Source: Sporosarcina obsidiansis
Lineage (GTDB): Bacteria > Bacillota > Bacilli > Bacillales_A > Planococcaceae
DNA length: 64,000 bases
Assembly: GCF_009651005.1 (NCBI RefSeq)
Contig: NZ_WHVW01000001.1
Coordinates: 314,429-378,428, forward strand
Direction: 5' to 3'
Shown here in pieces: positions 8,928-17,002 of this stretch (positions are counted from its first letter, which is position 1; each line of letters opens with the position of its first letter). The notes under the pieces are model-generated. The model saw nothing but the letters and a program-made list of their open reading frames with translations. It did no database searches and was not told the origin of the DNA. Made by a program: the position numbers and the translations under genes.

Positions 8928-9254
8928 ATGGTGATAACAGATAGAGGGGATATTATTTATTTAGATTTCACTCCCCAAACAGGTAGGGAGCAAGCTGGAA
9001 GAAGGCCGGCGATTGTATTATCTCCTAAAATATTTAATGAAAAAACGGGCTATGCATCTGTATGTCCAATAAGTAATACAACGAGACAGTGGGGTTTTCA
9101 TGTTCATTTGCCTGAAGACTTAAACGTTGATGGAGTGATTATCACTGACCAATTAAAAAATCTAGACTTTCGAGCGAGAAATGCTACTATAAAAGAGAAA
9201 GCTCCTGATGATGTAATTGATCTATGCCTAGAAAAAATTAGAACTTTTTTATAA
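8928..9254 (+). CDS. mazF: MazF-type mRNA endoribonuclease toxin
   Basis: 108 residues. R-G-D-I-I-Y-L-D-F-T-P, E-Q-A-G-R-R-P-A-I-V-L-S-P and D-Q-L-K-N-L-D-F-R-A-R match the PemK/MazF fold. The conserved Arg (in G-R-R-P) and Thr (in N-T-T-R) are present, so the toxin looks intact. It reads more like the proteobacterial MazF/ChpB type (E-Q-A-G-x-R-P-A) than the chromosomal NdoA of Bacillus, which suggests an acquired accessory module. This is a comparison from memory. It is translated with mazE and ends in a terminator. Confidence 0.9.
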   Translation: MVITDRGDIIYLDFTPQTGREQAGRRPAIVLSPKIFNEKTGYASVCPISNTTRQWGFHVHLPEDLNVDGVIITDQLKNLDFRARNATIKEKAPDDVIDLCLEKIRTFL

Positions 9255-9292
9255 AAAAGGTATTCCTTGGATTTTAGGATGCCTTTTTTGTT
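9250..9292 (+). terminator. Terminator after mazEF
   Basis: AAAAGGTATTCCT pairs imperfectly with AGGATGCCTTTT, then a T run. Confidence 0.7.
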
Positions 9293-9467
9293 TATTGAAA
9301 CAGTGCTTCCCTATAATAGTTATGGAGCTAAATATACAAAGAAACCTCCTATCAACGAAATAACTAAGCAATCTTTTTCTTGTACGCAAGATAGGCGCTG
9401 ATCTTTTTCATGATGAGTGCCCGTTTACGGAATATAGGTCATTGAATAACCTTCAACGATTACCCAA

Positions 9468-9668
9468 TTAATCTTTTACTGCTTTACTATCTTTTATTGA
9501 ATTTGTAAAAATCGGATCTTGCTTTTTTACCGGGTGCCCTTCTACAATTGAGATATAATACTCTCCATTGGTTAAAGGGAGGAAATTCTGATTTTCTTGC
9601 TCTTTCTCAAAGTAGATTGTGTATTTATGATTGGCAATTGTTTTAAACTCCCACATCCCAACTCCCAC
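9468..9668 (-). CDS. Small hypothetical protein
   Basis: 66 residues from GTG 9668, or 62 from ATG 9656, which follows GGTGGGAG by five bases and is the better start. The sequence is soluble and mixed-charge with no motif I recognise; there is no signal peptide or membrane helix. It lies in a decayed area, so it could be a fragment. Just downstream on the same strand (about 9390-9450) a 20-residue open stretch ending A-Y-K-K-K-I-A-stop looks like the tail of another lost gene. Confidence 0.35.
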   Translation of the reverse strand: MGVGMWEFKTIANHKYTIYFEKEQENQNFLPLTNGEYYISIVEGHPVKKQDPIFTNSIKDSKAVKD

Positions 9669-9813
9669 CTAACTCCATGACAACATTGGCTGATATTATG
9701 TTAGCAGCGAAGCCCTTTTTATCTTCCAACAGTTTACTATAACAATACACAATGCAATTAATATTCTGAACTTGTTTTTCATTCGCATTCCTATTCCTTC
9801 GCTCTTTGTTCTA

Positions 9814-10062
9814 CTAACTATGAATACCTTTAACTAACCTGAATTTCTCTATCTTCTTAGTTCCTTTTCTCTTTTTTAGGAAAAAGAGAACTGCTAGACC
9901 ACAATTAATTAAACTGATAGTAAGAAAAATTACAGTAAAGTATTTTCCGCCTATTGCTGGTGATTTAGATACCGTTATTCCACAAAAACATAAATCTTGG
10001 TAATAGATAAGAGTTGTATTCCTGATTTTTCCACATTCATTAGAAATTATACTCTTTAGGTT
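9814..10062 (-). pseudogene. Remnant of a small membrane protein gene, no start codon
   Basis: An open frame of about 80 codons on the - strand ends at TAG 9814-9816. It encodes a hydrophobic helix (Y-F-T-V-I-F-L-T-I-S-L-I-N-C-G-L-A-V-L-F-F-L) followed by a Lys/Arg-rich tail typical of a real membrane protein. There is no ATG, GTG or TTG between the upstream in-frame TAA and the helix. I read it as a decayed gene. The family is not recognised. Confidence 0.35.
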
Positions 10063-10114
10063 GAAATCTTAATTACTGTGCTCATTTGTATAAGCCTTCT
10101 GATTTAACTTTTCA

Positions 10115-10537
10115 TCACATGAAGCGTGCTTTTTTATAGCCCAGAAACACGTAACCACTCAGACATAACTGGATAACGCTCAAAGCTAAGAATGGATTAG
10201 TTACTATATAGGATTCCTCTAAAATAATGCGTTGGAAAATTAGGCCGAAAAAGAAAACTGTCCCCATAATGGCAGAGGCAACCCACGAATTTTTATGATT
10301 ATTTTTATAACTGCACACCGCTGCTATTATATTACCTAATCCAAATATGACAATTGCGAGAATGCCAGGCATCATCCAACTATCAAAAGGAAGCCTAGAT
10401 GCCCAACTATCAGGATATTCTTCGGCAAAGATTGTTCCGCTACGTGACATCACCATTTGAGTTCCTATCCAAATTGCACCTGTAGCCAATAACAAATCAT
10501 AAATGCTTAGCATCCTAGTTCTTAGTGTATGCTTCAC
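10115..10537 (-). CDS. Uncharacterised four-helix membrane protein
   Basis: 140 residues with four predicted membrane helices and short loops; no motif I recognise. The GTG at 10537 is the better start, since GGGAGG lies eight bases before it; the GTG at 10546 overlaps that ribosome site. It is transcribed away from marR, with a 233-bp intergenic region that includes the marR operator. It may be an independent gene or a divergent target of that regulator. Confidence 0.7.
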   Translation of the reverse strand: MKHTLRTRMLSIYDLLLATGAIWIGTQMVMSRSGTIFAEEYPDSWASRLPFDSWMMPGILAIVIFGLGNIIAAVCSYKNNHKNSWVASAIMGTVFFFGLIFQRIILEESYIVTNPFLALSVIQLCLSGYVFLGYKKARFM

Positions 10538-10712
10538 TTTTTTCACCTCCCATAGAGTCCTTAAAAACCATTATGACCGTTTGCTAAAAGCTAATTTCAT
10601 AGCAAATCAACTAAATTGGTATTACACCCACTATAACGTTTAATTTCCAAAAATGTTTCATTTATCTGGGATACTAGTCTGAAAATCGTCTCAAACAATA
10701 CAAATCAACTAG

Positions 10713-10768
10713 TTGACTTTATTTAGTCCACCCCCTAAACTAATACTATTAGTTTAGGGGGTGGACTA
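10713..10768 (+). promoter_or_regulatory. marR promoter overlapped by a perfect 22-bp inverted repeat (likely MarR operator)
   Basis: TTGACT (10713-10718) and TAAACT (10736-10741) with 17-base spacing form the promoter. Bases 10724-10745 and 10747-10768 are a perfect inverted repeat around a single C at 10746. The repeat covers the -10 element, the likely start of transcription and the ribosome site (AGGGGGTGG, 10755-10763), ending two bases before the TTG start at 10771. MarR dimers bind palindromes of this kind and usually repress their own operon. Confidence 0.75.
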
Positions 10769-10770
10769 GT

Positions 10771-11217
10771 TTGAAAGAACAATTACAAGAAGCAGTCGAT
10801 CTATTCGAGGAAGTGATGATTTACGGTACGGAACATGTCGTCAAGAACCTGGATGTACCTATTTGGAAAGAATATTCACCTGAGCAAATTCAGGTATTAA
10901 AAATTCTTTCCGCCTATGAACATCTTTCGAGCGGTCAATTGGCTGAAGTTCAAGGGGTCCATAAAAGTGCCATTTCCACTCGGCTGAAAAAGTTAGTGGA
11001 GAAAGAATTGGTGCAATTAGAAAAAGATCCGAATGATCAGCGTACCAATCGGGTTTCGTTAACTCAAAAAGGAATGGATGTCTTGTCTGTGTCGAATGAA
11101 GCGATCTATGAAAATATTGAAAAAATATTTAAAGACCGGATAGATGAACAAGAGCTTGAAACATTCATTACAACATTCCGTAAGCTCAAAGAAATTTTAT
11201 TGATGAAGGAGATGTAA
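10771..11217 (+). CDS. MarR-family transcriptional regulator of the MMPL exporter operon
   Basis: 148 residues. Winged helix features: L-S-S-G-Q-L-A-E-V-Q-G-V-H-K-S-A-I-S-T-R-L-K-K-L (about 50-74), then wing K-D-P-N-D-Q-R-T-N-R-V-S-L-T (about 86-99), the standard MarR D-x-R-D/N-x-R wing. The N- and C-terminal helices would form the dimer. TTG at 10771 is the start given the nearby G-rich ribosome site. It stops three bases before the MMPL gene, so the two form an operon. By analogy with B. subtilis YdfJ-type loci, a small toxic compound probably relieves repression. Confidence 0.92.
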   Translation: MKEQLQEAVDLFEEVMIYGTEHVVKNLDVPIWKEYSPEQIQVLKILSAYEHLSSGQLAEVQGVHKSAISTRLKKLVEKELVQLEKDPNDQRTNRVSLTQKGMDVLSVSNEAIYENIEKIFKDRIDEQELETFITTFRKLKEILLMKEM

Positions 11218-11220
11218 GGT

Positions 11221-13866
11221 TTGAAAACCGTCTTGAAACTAAAATGGCCGATTGCGATCGGTTTGATCATACTGACTGCTGTCTTGTTCTTGTTGGCACC
11301 TGATTTGGCGAAACAAGCAGAGGATGCAGGGTCATTCCAATTGCCGAAAACCTCAGATTCACAAAAAGCGGCAGATATGCTAGAAGCTGCGGGCGAAGCG
11401 GAGGAAACTTTATCTCTGGTGTATCCGTTAGAGCAACCAGCAGATGAAGCGAAGAAGAAAGAAATCTCCGCAACTGCTAAGACAATTAAAGAACTGAATA
11501 AGACCGTGACAAATGTGCTAGATCCATTTGAAAGTGAAGAAATGGAGGGCCAGCTAGTTTCAGAAGATGAGAAGACCGTCTTATTGCCGATTACAGTCGA
11601 TGGAACACAAGATGAAATCATACAGTTGGCAGAGCACATCAAGAAAGAAGTTTTGCCGCAAGATCAAACGATATATATGACTGGCGAAGCGATTATTAAT
11701 CATGATGTCAATGAAAGTGCGCAAGAAGGATTGAAAAAGACGGAATTGATTACGGTCGTATTGATTTTTGCTTTATTGCTCATCGTTTTTCGTTCGATCG
11801 TGACACCGTTCGTTCCGTTGGTGGCTGTAGGGATTACATATTTATTAAGCCAATCCTTCGTTGCATTTTTCATCGATTGGTTTGGATTTCCGGTATCCAA
11901 CTATACGCAAATTTTCTTGGTAGCCATTTTATTCGGTCTTGGTACGGACTACTGTATTTTGTTATTGAGTCGTTACAAAGAAGAGTTATTAGCTGGGCAT
12001 GAAGTAGAAGAAGCGATTGTTAACACGTATAAGACAGCGGGTCGGACACTATTTATCAGTGCGATGGCAGTATTTATCGGTTTTGCAGCAATTGGTTTTG
12101 CAGATTTCCCGATCTTTAAATCGGCAGTGGCGGTAGCTGTTGGGATTGCTGTACTAATGGTCATTCTCTATACCATTGTTCCGTTGTTGATGTTGTTGTT
12201 GAAAGAGAAATTATTCTGGCCGTCTAAAGGCGCTGCATCTCACAAAGACAGCAAGATGTGGATTGCGTTCAGTAAGGTGTCTGTTATGCGTCCGCTCGTA
12301 TCTATGCTGATTGTAGCGATCATTACGGTTCCGCTTTTATTGACATATGATAATGATTTATCTTTTAATACGGTTGATGAAATCGACAGCAGTAAGGAAT
12401 CAGTAAAAGGATTGAATTTAATTTCTGATGCATTTGGTGAAGGGGATTCATTACCGGTGCAAGTATTGCTGAAAAAGGATGCGCCGATCGTTAAAGAAGG
12501 CGACGTGACGTATCTGGAAGCAATTGCTCGTGACTTGGAGAAGGTAGACGGTGTCAAGAGTGTCCGTACCGTGACACGTCCAACCGGTAAATTACTTGAA
12601 GATTTATATGTAGACCATCAAATAGCACTAATGGCAGATGGATTGAATGAAGCAACCGATGGATTGAATGAAATCGGTAAAGGACTTAGAAGTGTCCAAG
12701 GCGGATTAAATGAAGTAGTTGGGCAATTGCCATCTGGTTCAGCGGGTGGAAATGGACTTCGCCAAGCCGCTAATGGCATGGAGCTAATTAATGGCCAGTT
12801 AACGCAAATTGCAGGTGGTTTACAACAAGGAATGCCTGCCGCACAAGCTGCTGGAGGATTGAATGCTCTTAGTACAGAACTAGGTAAAATCAGTGCAGGC
12901 ATTGCAAGTGCAGCCTCACAAATTGATCAAAGCGGCTCACAGGTTGGGACGCTAAGCAGTGGGTTGAAAGAACTCGCTGCTGGAGTGAAGGCTTCAAATG
13001 ATGGGTTGACTGAAGTTGGGAACGGCTTGAAAGAGTTAGCTGATATGCTTCATGAAATGGGAGATACGAAGAGTGTACGAGATACAGGATTATTCATTCC
13101 ATCAGGCACGCTTGACAATGAAGAGTTTAAGCCAGTGATCGATCGCTACACGTTTGATGGAGAAAAAGGCATCTTAATGGAAGTTATTTTGTCCGAAAAT
13201 CCATATTCTCGAGACGCGATTTCTACTGTACATGATATTAAACAGACCGTCAAACGTTCTGTGATGGGTACTCCGTTTGAAGAAGCGGAGCTTGCATTCA
13301 GCGGTATATCTAGCATGAACTCCGACTTGAATGATATTTCATCGGCCGATTTCACGCGAACGGTAACGATTATGCTAGTTGGTTTGTTTGTTGTGTTGTT
13401 CATCTTGTTCCGTTCAGCGATTATGCCGCTTTATATGATTGGTTCATTGCTATTGACGTATTATACAGCGATCTCGATTACCGAGCTAATCTTTGTGAAT
13501 GGACTAGGATATGACGGTGTCAGCTGGGCAGTTCCGTTCTTTGGATTCATCATGCTCATCGCATTGGGTGTCGATTACTCTATCTTCTTACTAGATCGTT
13601 TCCGTGAAGAAAGTATTAACGGCTTGAAGATCAAAGAAGCTTTAATGCGTTCCATGGCGAAGATGGGTACGGTTATTATTACGGCGGCTGTCATCTTGGC
13701 TGGTACGTTCGGGGCGATGATGCCTTCAGGTGTACTAAGCTTGGTTCAAATCGCAACAATCGTGATCTCGGGATTGTTGCTGTATGGCTTAATTATTTTG
13801 CCGTTGCTTATTCCGGCAATTACGGTTTCATTTGGGCGAGGTGTTTGGTGGCCGTTTAGAGGATGA
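11221..13866 (+). CDS. MMPL/RND-type exporter (YdfJ-like)
   Basis: 881 residues. Two repeated halves, each with an extracytoplasmic domain and about six membrane helices. The MMPL pattern appears twice: G-L-G-T-D-Y-C-I-L-L-L-S-R-Y-K-E-E (about 239-256) and A-L-G-V-D-Y-S-I-F-L-L-D-R-F-R-E-E (about 781-797), each with the Asp-Tyr pair used for proton coupling in this superfamily. A long central stretch (about 465-615) has repeated G-L-N-E-, G-L-K-E-L-A type units, likely a helical hairpin outside the membrane. The TTG start follows GGAGATG by a few bases and three bases after the marR stop. Probable role: efflux of a lipid or drug-like compound. Confidence 0.9.
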   Translation: MKTVLKLKWPIAIGLIILTAVLFLLAPDLAKQAEDAGSFQLPKTSDSQKAADMLEAAGEAEETLSLVYPLEQPADEAKKKEISATAKTIKELNKTVTNVLDPFESEEMEGQLVSEDEKTVLLPITVDGTQDEIIQLAEHIKKEVLPQDQTIYMTGEAIINHDVNESAQEGLKKTELITVVLIFALLLIVFRSIVTPFVPLVAVGITYLLSQSFVAFFIDWFGFPVSNYTQIFLVAILFGLGTDYCILLLSRYKEELLAGHEVEEAIVNTYKTAGRTLFISAMAVFIGFAAIGFADFPIFKSAVAVAVGIAVLMVILYTIVPLLMLLLKEKLFWPSKGAASHKDSKMWIAFSKVSVMRPLVSMLIVAIITVPLLLTYDNDLSFNTVDEIDSSKESVKGLNLISDAFGEGDSLPVQVLLKKDAPIVKEGDVTYLEAIARDLEKVDGVKSVRTVTRPTGKLLEDLYVDHQIALMADGLNEATDGLNEIGKGLRSVQGGLNEVVGQLPSGSAGGNGLRQAANGMELINGQLTQIAGGLQQGMPAAQAAGGLNALSTELGKISAGIASAASQIDQSGSQVGTLSSGLKELAAGVKASNDGLTEVGNGLKELADMLHEMGDTKSVRDTGLFIPSGTLDNEEFKPVIDRYTFDGEKGILMEVILSENPYSRDAISTVHDIKQTVKRSVMGTPFEEAELAFSGISSMNSDLNDISSADFTRTVTIMLVGLFVVLFILFRSAIMPLYMIGSLLLTYYTAISITELIFVNGLGYDGVSWAVPFFGFIMLIALGVDYSIFLLDRFREESINGLKIKEALMRSMAKMGTVIITAAVILAGTFGAMMPSGVLSLVQIATIVISGLLLYGLIILPLLIPAITVSFGRGVWWPFRG

Positions 13867-13877
13867 AGTAATTATAG

Positions 13878-13910
13878 ATACGCTCAGCTAATATGGCTGG
13901 GCGTGTTTTA
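13878..13910 (+). terminator. Terminator after the MMPL gene
   Basis: ACGCTCAGC / GCTGGGCGT stem (one G-U pair), six-base loop, then GTTTTATTT. Confidence 0.8.
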
Positions 13911-13994
13911 TTTGTTACTGACCAGCGAGATATGTTTTTTATTTTTCTTAAACGGGTAAATAGGAAAAAAACGCTAGGCAGGGGAGATCTACTA

Positions 13995-15191
13995 ATGAAA
14001 TTACATACAGGGTCTTTATATTGGGAGACGACATTTGAAAGAAAAGGTTTTAAAACTAGAGAGAAGAAGAGTCTATATGATGTGGCCATTATAGGAGGCG
14101 GCATGTCGGGTGCACTTTGTTCCTATGTATTATCACAACAAGAATACTCGATTGTCTTGCTTGAACAGCAGGAAGTTGGGGCAGGAAGCACTTCTGCAAA
14201 TACAGGACTATTACAATTTTCAAATGATATTATGCTTCATGAGCTGATGGAACAGATCGGTGAAGAGAAGGCTGTCGAATTTTATCGAACTTGTAAAGAG
14301 GCGCTTCAACAGCTTCAGGAAGTTGCAACTCATGCGCCGTTTGACGTTCAATTCCATAGACGTGATAGTTTATACTTTGCCAGTACAGAAAATGATGTCA
14401 CAAGATTGAGAAAAGAGTATGAAGCATTAAAGAAACATGGATTTCCAGTTGAGTTTTGGGAAAGAGAAGATATAGAAGCGCATTTTTCGTTTTCACAACC
14501 AGCTGCCATCATTACGAACGGGGATGCAGAAGTCAATCCACTTCGCTTATGCATGGGTGCAATTCAATATGCGTATGAAAAAGGCATGGATATTTTCGAG
14601 CACACAGAAGTGTTGGAAATTAAAGACACAAAAGAAAATGCTGTAGTGAAAACGACAAATGGGGATTTTATGGCACGTCAAGTAGTGGTGACGACAGGCT
14701 ATGCACCCACTCCCGAACTTACTGTACCTCAAAAAGATTTAAAAGTGACGTATGCGATCGCTACACAGCCAATAGAAGATCTATCATTTTGGTATGAACG
14801 GATGATGATTTGGGAGACGAAACGACCTTATTTATACATGCGTTTGACGGACGATCAGCGCATTGTTGCGGGAGGATTGGATCAAGATGCTGAACAGCTC
14901 CCGAAATCAAAACAGGCGAATCGTGAAAAGTTCGCTGAATTGAAAGTGGAATTGAAAAAGTTATTCCCAGATCAAGATATACAATTTGAGTATGAGTGGG
15001 TCGCTTTGTTTGGCGAATCAACGGATGAACTGCCTGTTGTCGGGCGGCATCCGGAAGAACCTAATGTTTATTATCTTATTGGACTTGGTGGTAACGGCAC
15101 AGTGTATAGCATGCTGGGTGCGCGCATGATCTGTGATCTGATGTCTCGAAAAGAGAATTTCAATCAATCTATATTAAAAGTACAACGCTAA
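13995..15191 (+). CDS. FAD-dependent oxidoreductase (DAO family)
   Basis: 398 residues from ATG 13995, which follows AGGGGAG by eight bases. A longer in-frame reading from 13893 starts inside the preceding terminator and is not credible. The FAD-binding motif V-A-I-I-G-G-G-M-S-G-A-L (about 30-41) is followed by an acidic strand end (L-L-E-Q), and A-N-T-G-L-L matches the DAO family flavin loop. The C-terminal G-L-G-G-N-G-T closes the FAD site. The family oxidises amino acids or amines (glycine oxidase, D-amino acid dehydrogenase, sarcosine oxidase types); the substrate cannot be told. There is no signal peptide, so it is cytoplasmic. It stands alone between two terminators. Confidence 0.88.
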   Translation: MKLHTGSLYWETTFERKGFKTREKKSLYDVAIIGGGMSGALCSYVLSQQEYSIVLLEQQEVGAGSTSANTGLLQFSNDIMLHELMEQIGEEKAVEFYRTCKEALQQLQEVATHAPFDVQFHRRDSLYFASTENDVTRLRKEYEALKKHGFPVEFWEREDIEAHFSFSQPAAIITNGDAEVNPLRLCMGAIQYAYEKGMDIFEHTEVLEIKDTKENAVVKTTNGDFMARQVVVTTGYAPTPELTVPQKDLKVTYAIATQPIEDLSFWYERMMIWETKRPYLYMRLTDDQRIVAGGLDQDAEQLPKSKQANREKFAELKVELKKLFPDQDIQFEYEWVALFGESTDELPVVGRHPEEPNVYYLIGLGGNGTVYSMLGARMICDLMSRKENFNQSILKVQR

Positions 15192-15247
15192 AAAGAGCCT
15201 GTCCGTAAAGTCGTTTCATCTGACTTTTCGGACAGGCTCTTATTTTT
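15192..15247 (+). terminator. Strong terminator after the oxidoreductase
   Basis: AAGAGCCTGTCCG pairs with CGGACAGGCTCTT, extended by AAAGTC/GACTTT, followed by TATTTTT. Confidence 0.88.
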
Positions 15248-15376
15248 GTATGGATAGGAAAATTTCTGTTCATCCTAGGCTGTTTGTAAGAAGATGAAAT
15301 ACGTGGTGAACGACTCGTTTGGCTGGATCTGGATGTGTGGTACGTAATGCTCGGTCGGAAATCTCACCCAACCACT

Positions 15377-15511
15377 CATAGAAACCACATATGCGATCAT
15401 AAACTCCAGACGACCGCTCATAGAAACCACACGCGCGATCATAAGATCCTGTCAGCCGCTCATAGAAACCGCATACGCGATCATGACCCTCGCTCACCCG
15501 CTCATAGAAAC
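15377..15511. repeat. Tandem repeat, exact 42-bp period, 3+ units (each two 21-bp halves)
   Basis: CATAGAAAC begins at 15377, 15419, 15461 and 15503, exactly 42 bases apart. About 28 bases per unit are conserved (CATAGAAACC-x-CA, then GCGATCAT, and CCGCT before the next unit) and about 12 are variable. Each unit is itself two related 21-bp halves (GATCATA... / GCTCATAG...). A degraded unit precedes 15377. On the - strand the frame stays open and would read a 14-residue period (F-Y-E-R-x-x-G-x-Y-D-R-x-C-G), but the open frame has no good ribosome site and runs into unrelated sequence, so I treat it as a DNA or RNA repeat, not a gene. Confidence 0.8.
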
Positions 15512-15664
15512 TGATTGGTGGGATGCAACTTGGGCACGTTGCCTAACTTTCCTATACAATCCTGCACAAAAGAACTGCCACTGAAAGATATTTTACTTTC
15601 AGGACAGCTTCTTCTTACCTCCAGTCAATAGCTTTTATGAATTAATTTGTTTCGAGGATACATC

Positions 15665-15706
15665 TATCTTTATTCGGGATGGGGTACCCCATCCCGAATA
15701 AAGATA
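15665..15706. repeat. Perfect 42-bp palindrome with no spacer
   Basis: The sequence is identical to its own complement from 15665 to 15706, centred on GGGGT|ACCCC. It lies about 70 bases past the 3' end of the IS110 transposase gene. There is no T run, so it is not a typical terminator. It could be an insertion target, a protein site or a cruciform-forming element. Confidence 0.85.
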
Positions 15707-15778
15707 AGCATGCCAAAAAGACCTAACGACTTTTCATTTTTTCGCAAGGTCTATTTATGATATAGTGAATATAAGGGA

Positions 15779-17002
15779 TTACGAATAGTTGGTCGCTATT
15801 TCGTAATCATAGGTTTTTCCGTGTGTGATCAGGTGAAAGGCTAGCTTCAAGAACTTATTCATACACGCTACACACGCAACTTTATGGGGTTTCCCCTGAG
15901 GTTGCGTTTTTAATTTGTCATAATACTCTACGAGATGGTTTTTAGTTTTTCTTCGTAAAGTAATCATTGTCTTCACCATGAAAAACAAGATCTTTCGTAA
16001 ATGGCGATTTCCCCGGCGATTGATGATATCTTTCATTTGATGTTTCCCAGATTGATAAACACGCAAATCAATACCGACATACGCATTTACTTGCTTATGA
16101 GTTTTAAAACGACGGATATCTCCTAACTCGCCTATAATCCGTACGGCTGTTGTCTCCCCGATTCCTGGATACGACATTAGGACCTGATATTCAACTTTTT
16201 CCTCGGAGAGGGTAACCATTTGTTTAATGAGCTGCTCTTTCTTTTCTTTTAAATCACGTATTCTCCGAGCATAGTCGCGTACCTGTTCACATCGAATATC
16301 GTTTCTTGAGATAGCTGGATAGGAAAGCCTCGCAGCCTCCATTAGGCATTGCCCTTTTGCTTCTGCACGCTGGAGAGACAAATTCTTTTTAGTATTTTGC
16401 TTCAAACGATTGCGAATGATTGTTCTTGAATGGTCAAGTACTTCGTCAGGGTGCGGATATAATTGGACAATGTTTAAAAAGAGTGCAGAACGTGTGGAGA
16501 ACACGGTTTCCAGTTCAGGAAAACTTAATTGTAAGATCGCATGCATCCGATTATGTAAGTGATTGATTTCTGTATCCAGCTCATTATAATAGCGTGACCA
16601 TGCCCGCATTTGTCCATAATAATCTTCTTCTACGTAGGTATGAGCACGTTCGTTACGGAAATGTGTCCGGGCTAATCCATGGGCATCTGCTTTATCAGTT
16701 TTTTGTCTTCTCATCGTCTTGGTTTCTTCATTTGCTTGGATGGGGTTTAGGCAACAGTAGGTATACTGATGATCTTGTAGAAATTTCTCAAGCCCTTTCG
16801 AATAGACACCAGTTGCTTCAAAAACGATTTCAGGTGCTTGTTCATCTTTGGTTTTCAGTTGCTGAAGCGTCGCGTGTAGTTGCTCAAAAGATGGACGATT
16901 ATGCAGGATCTCTCCCTCAAATTCACATTGACGATGACGATTGTAAATGACCATCGTGCTTTTCCCCATACTGACATCAAATGCCACGACATGTTTAATC
17001 AT
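15779..17002 (-). CDS. IS110-family DEDD transposase/recombinase
   Basis: 407 residues from ATG 17002, eight bases after AAAGGAG; a longer reading from 17041 includes that ribosome site and is rejected. The N-terminal RuvC-like domain has Asp9 (V-V-A-F-D), Glu62 (E-A-T-G-V-Y), Asp103 and Asp106 (K-T-D-K-A-D), the DEDD set. The C-terminal transposase_20 domain shows Y-P-G-I-G-E-T-T-A (about 287-295), Y-V-G-I-D and S-G-K, then R-G-N-R-H-L-R-K. Both domains are intact, so the enzyme may be active. The family moves as a circular intermediate and is guided by an RNA from its own non-coding end in the cases studied. Confidence 0.94.
   Translation of the reverse strand: MIKHVVAFDVSMGKSTMVIYNRHRQCEFEGEILHNRPSFEQLHATLQQLKTKDEQAPEIVFEATGVYSKGLEKFLQDHQYTYCCLNPIQANEETKTMRRQKTDKADAHGLARTHFRNERAHTYVEEDYYGQMRAWSRYYNELDTEINHLHNRMHAILQLSFPELETVFSTRSALFLNIVQLYPHPDEVLDHSRTIIRNRLKQNTKKNLSLQRAEAKGQCLMEAARLSYPAISRNDIRCEQVRDYARRIRDLKEKKEQLIKQMVTLSEEKVEYQVLMSYPGIGETTAVRIIGELGDIRRFKTHKQVNAYVGIDLRVYQSGKHQMKDIINRRGNRHLRKILFFMVKTMITLRRKTKNHLVEYYDKLKTQPQGKPHKVACVACMNKFLKLAFHLITHGKTYDYEIATNYS

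Noticed and set aside
13893..13994. Longer N-terminus for the FAD oxidoreductase
   Set aside because: It would begin inside the terminator of the MMPL gene; ATG 13995 has a proper ribosome site and suits the FAD motif position.
15270..15497. 75-codon - strand frame with repeated D-R-x-C-G-F-Y-E-R units
   Set aside because: It is the translation of a 42-bp DNA repeat; no ribosome site, no family, and the frame ends run into unrelated sequence.
15377..15511. Possible CRISPR array
   Set aside because: The variable parts are only about 12 bases, the conserved parts are themselves split into two 21-bp halves, and no cas genes are in the window.
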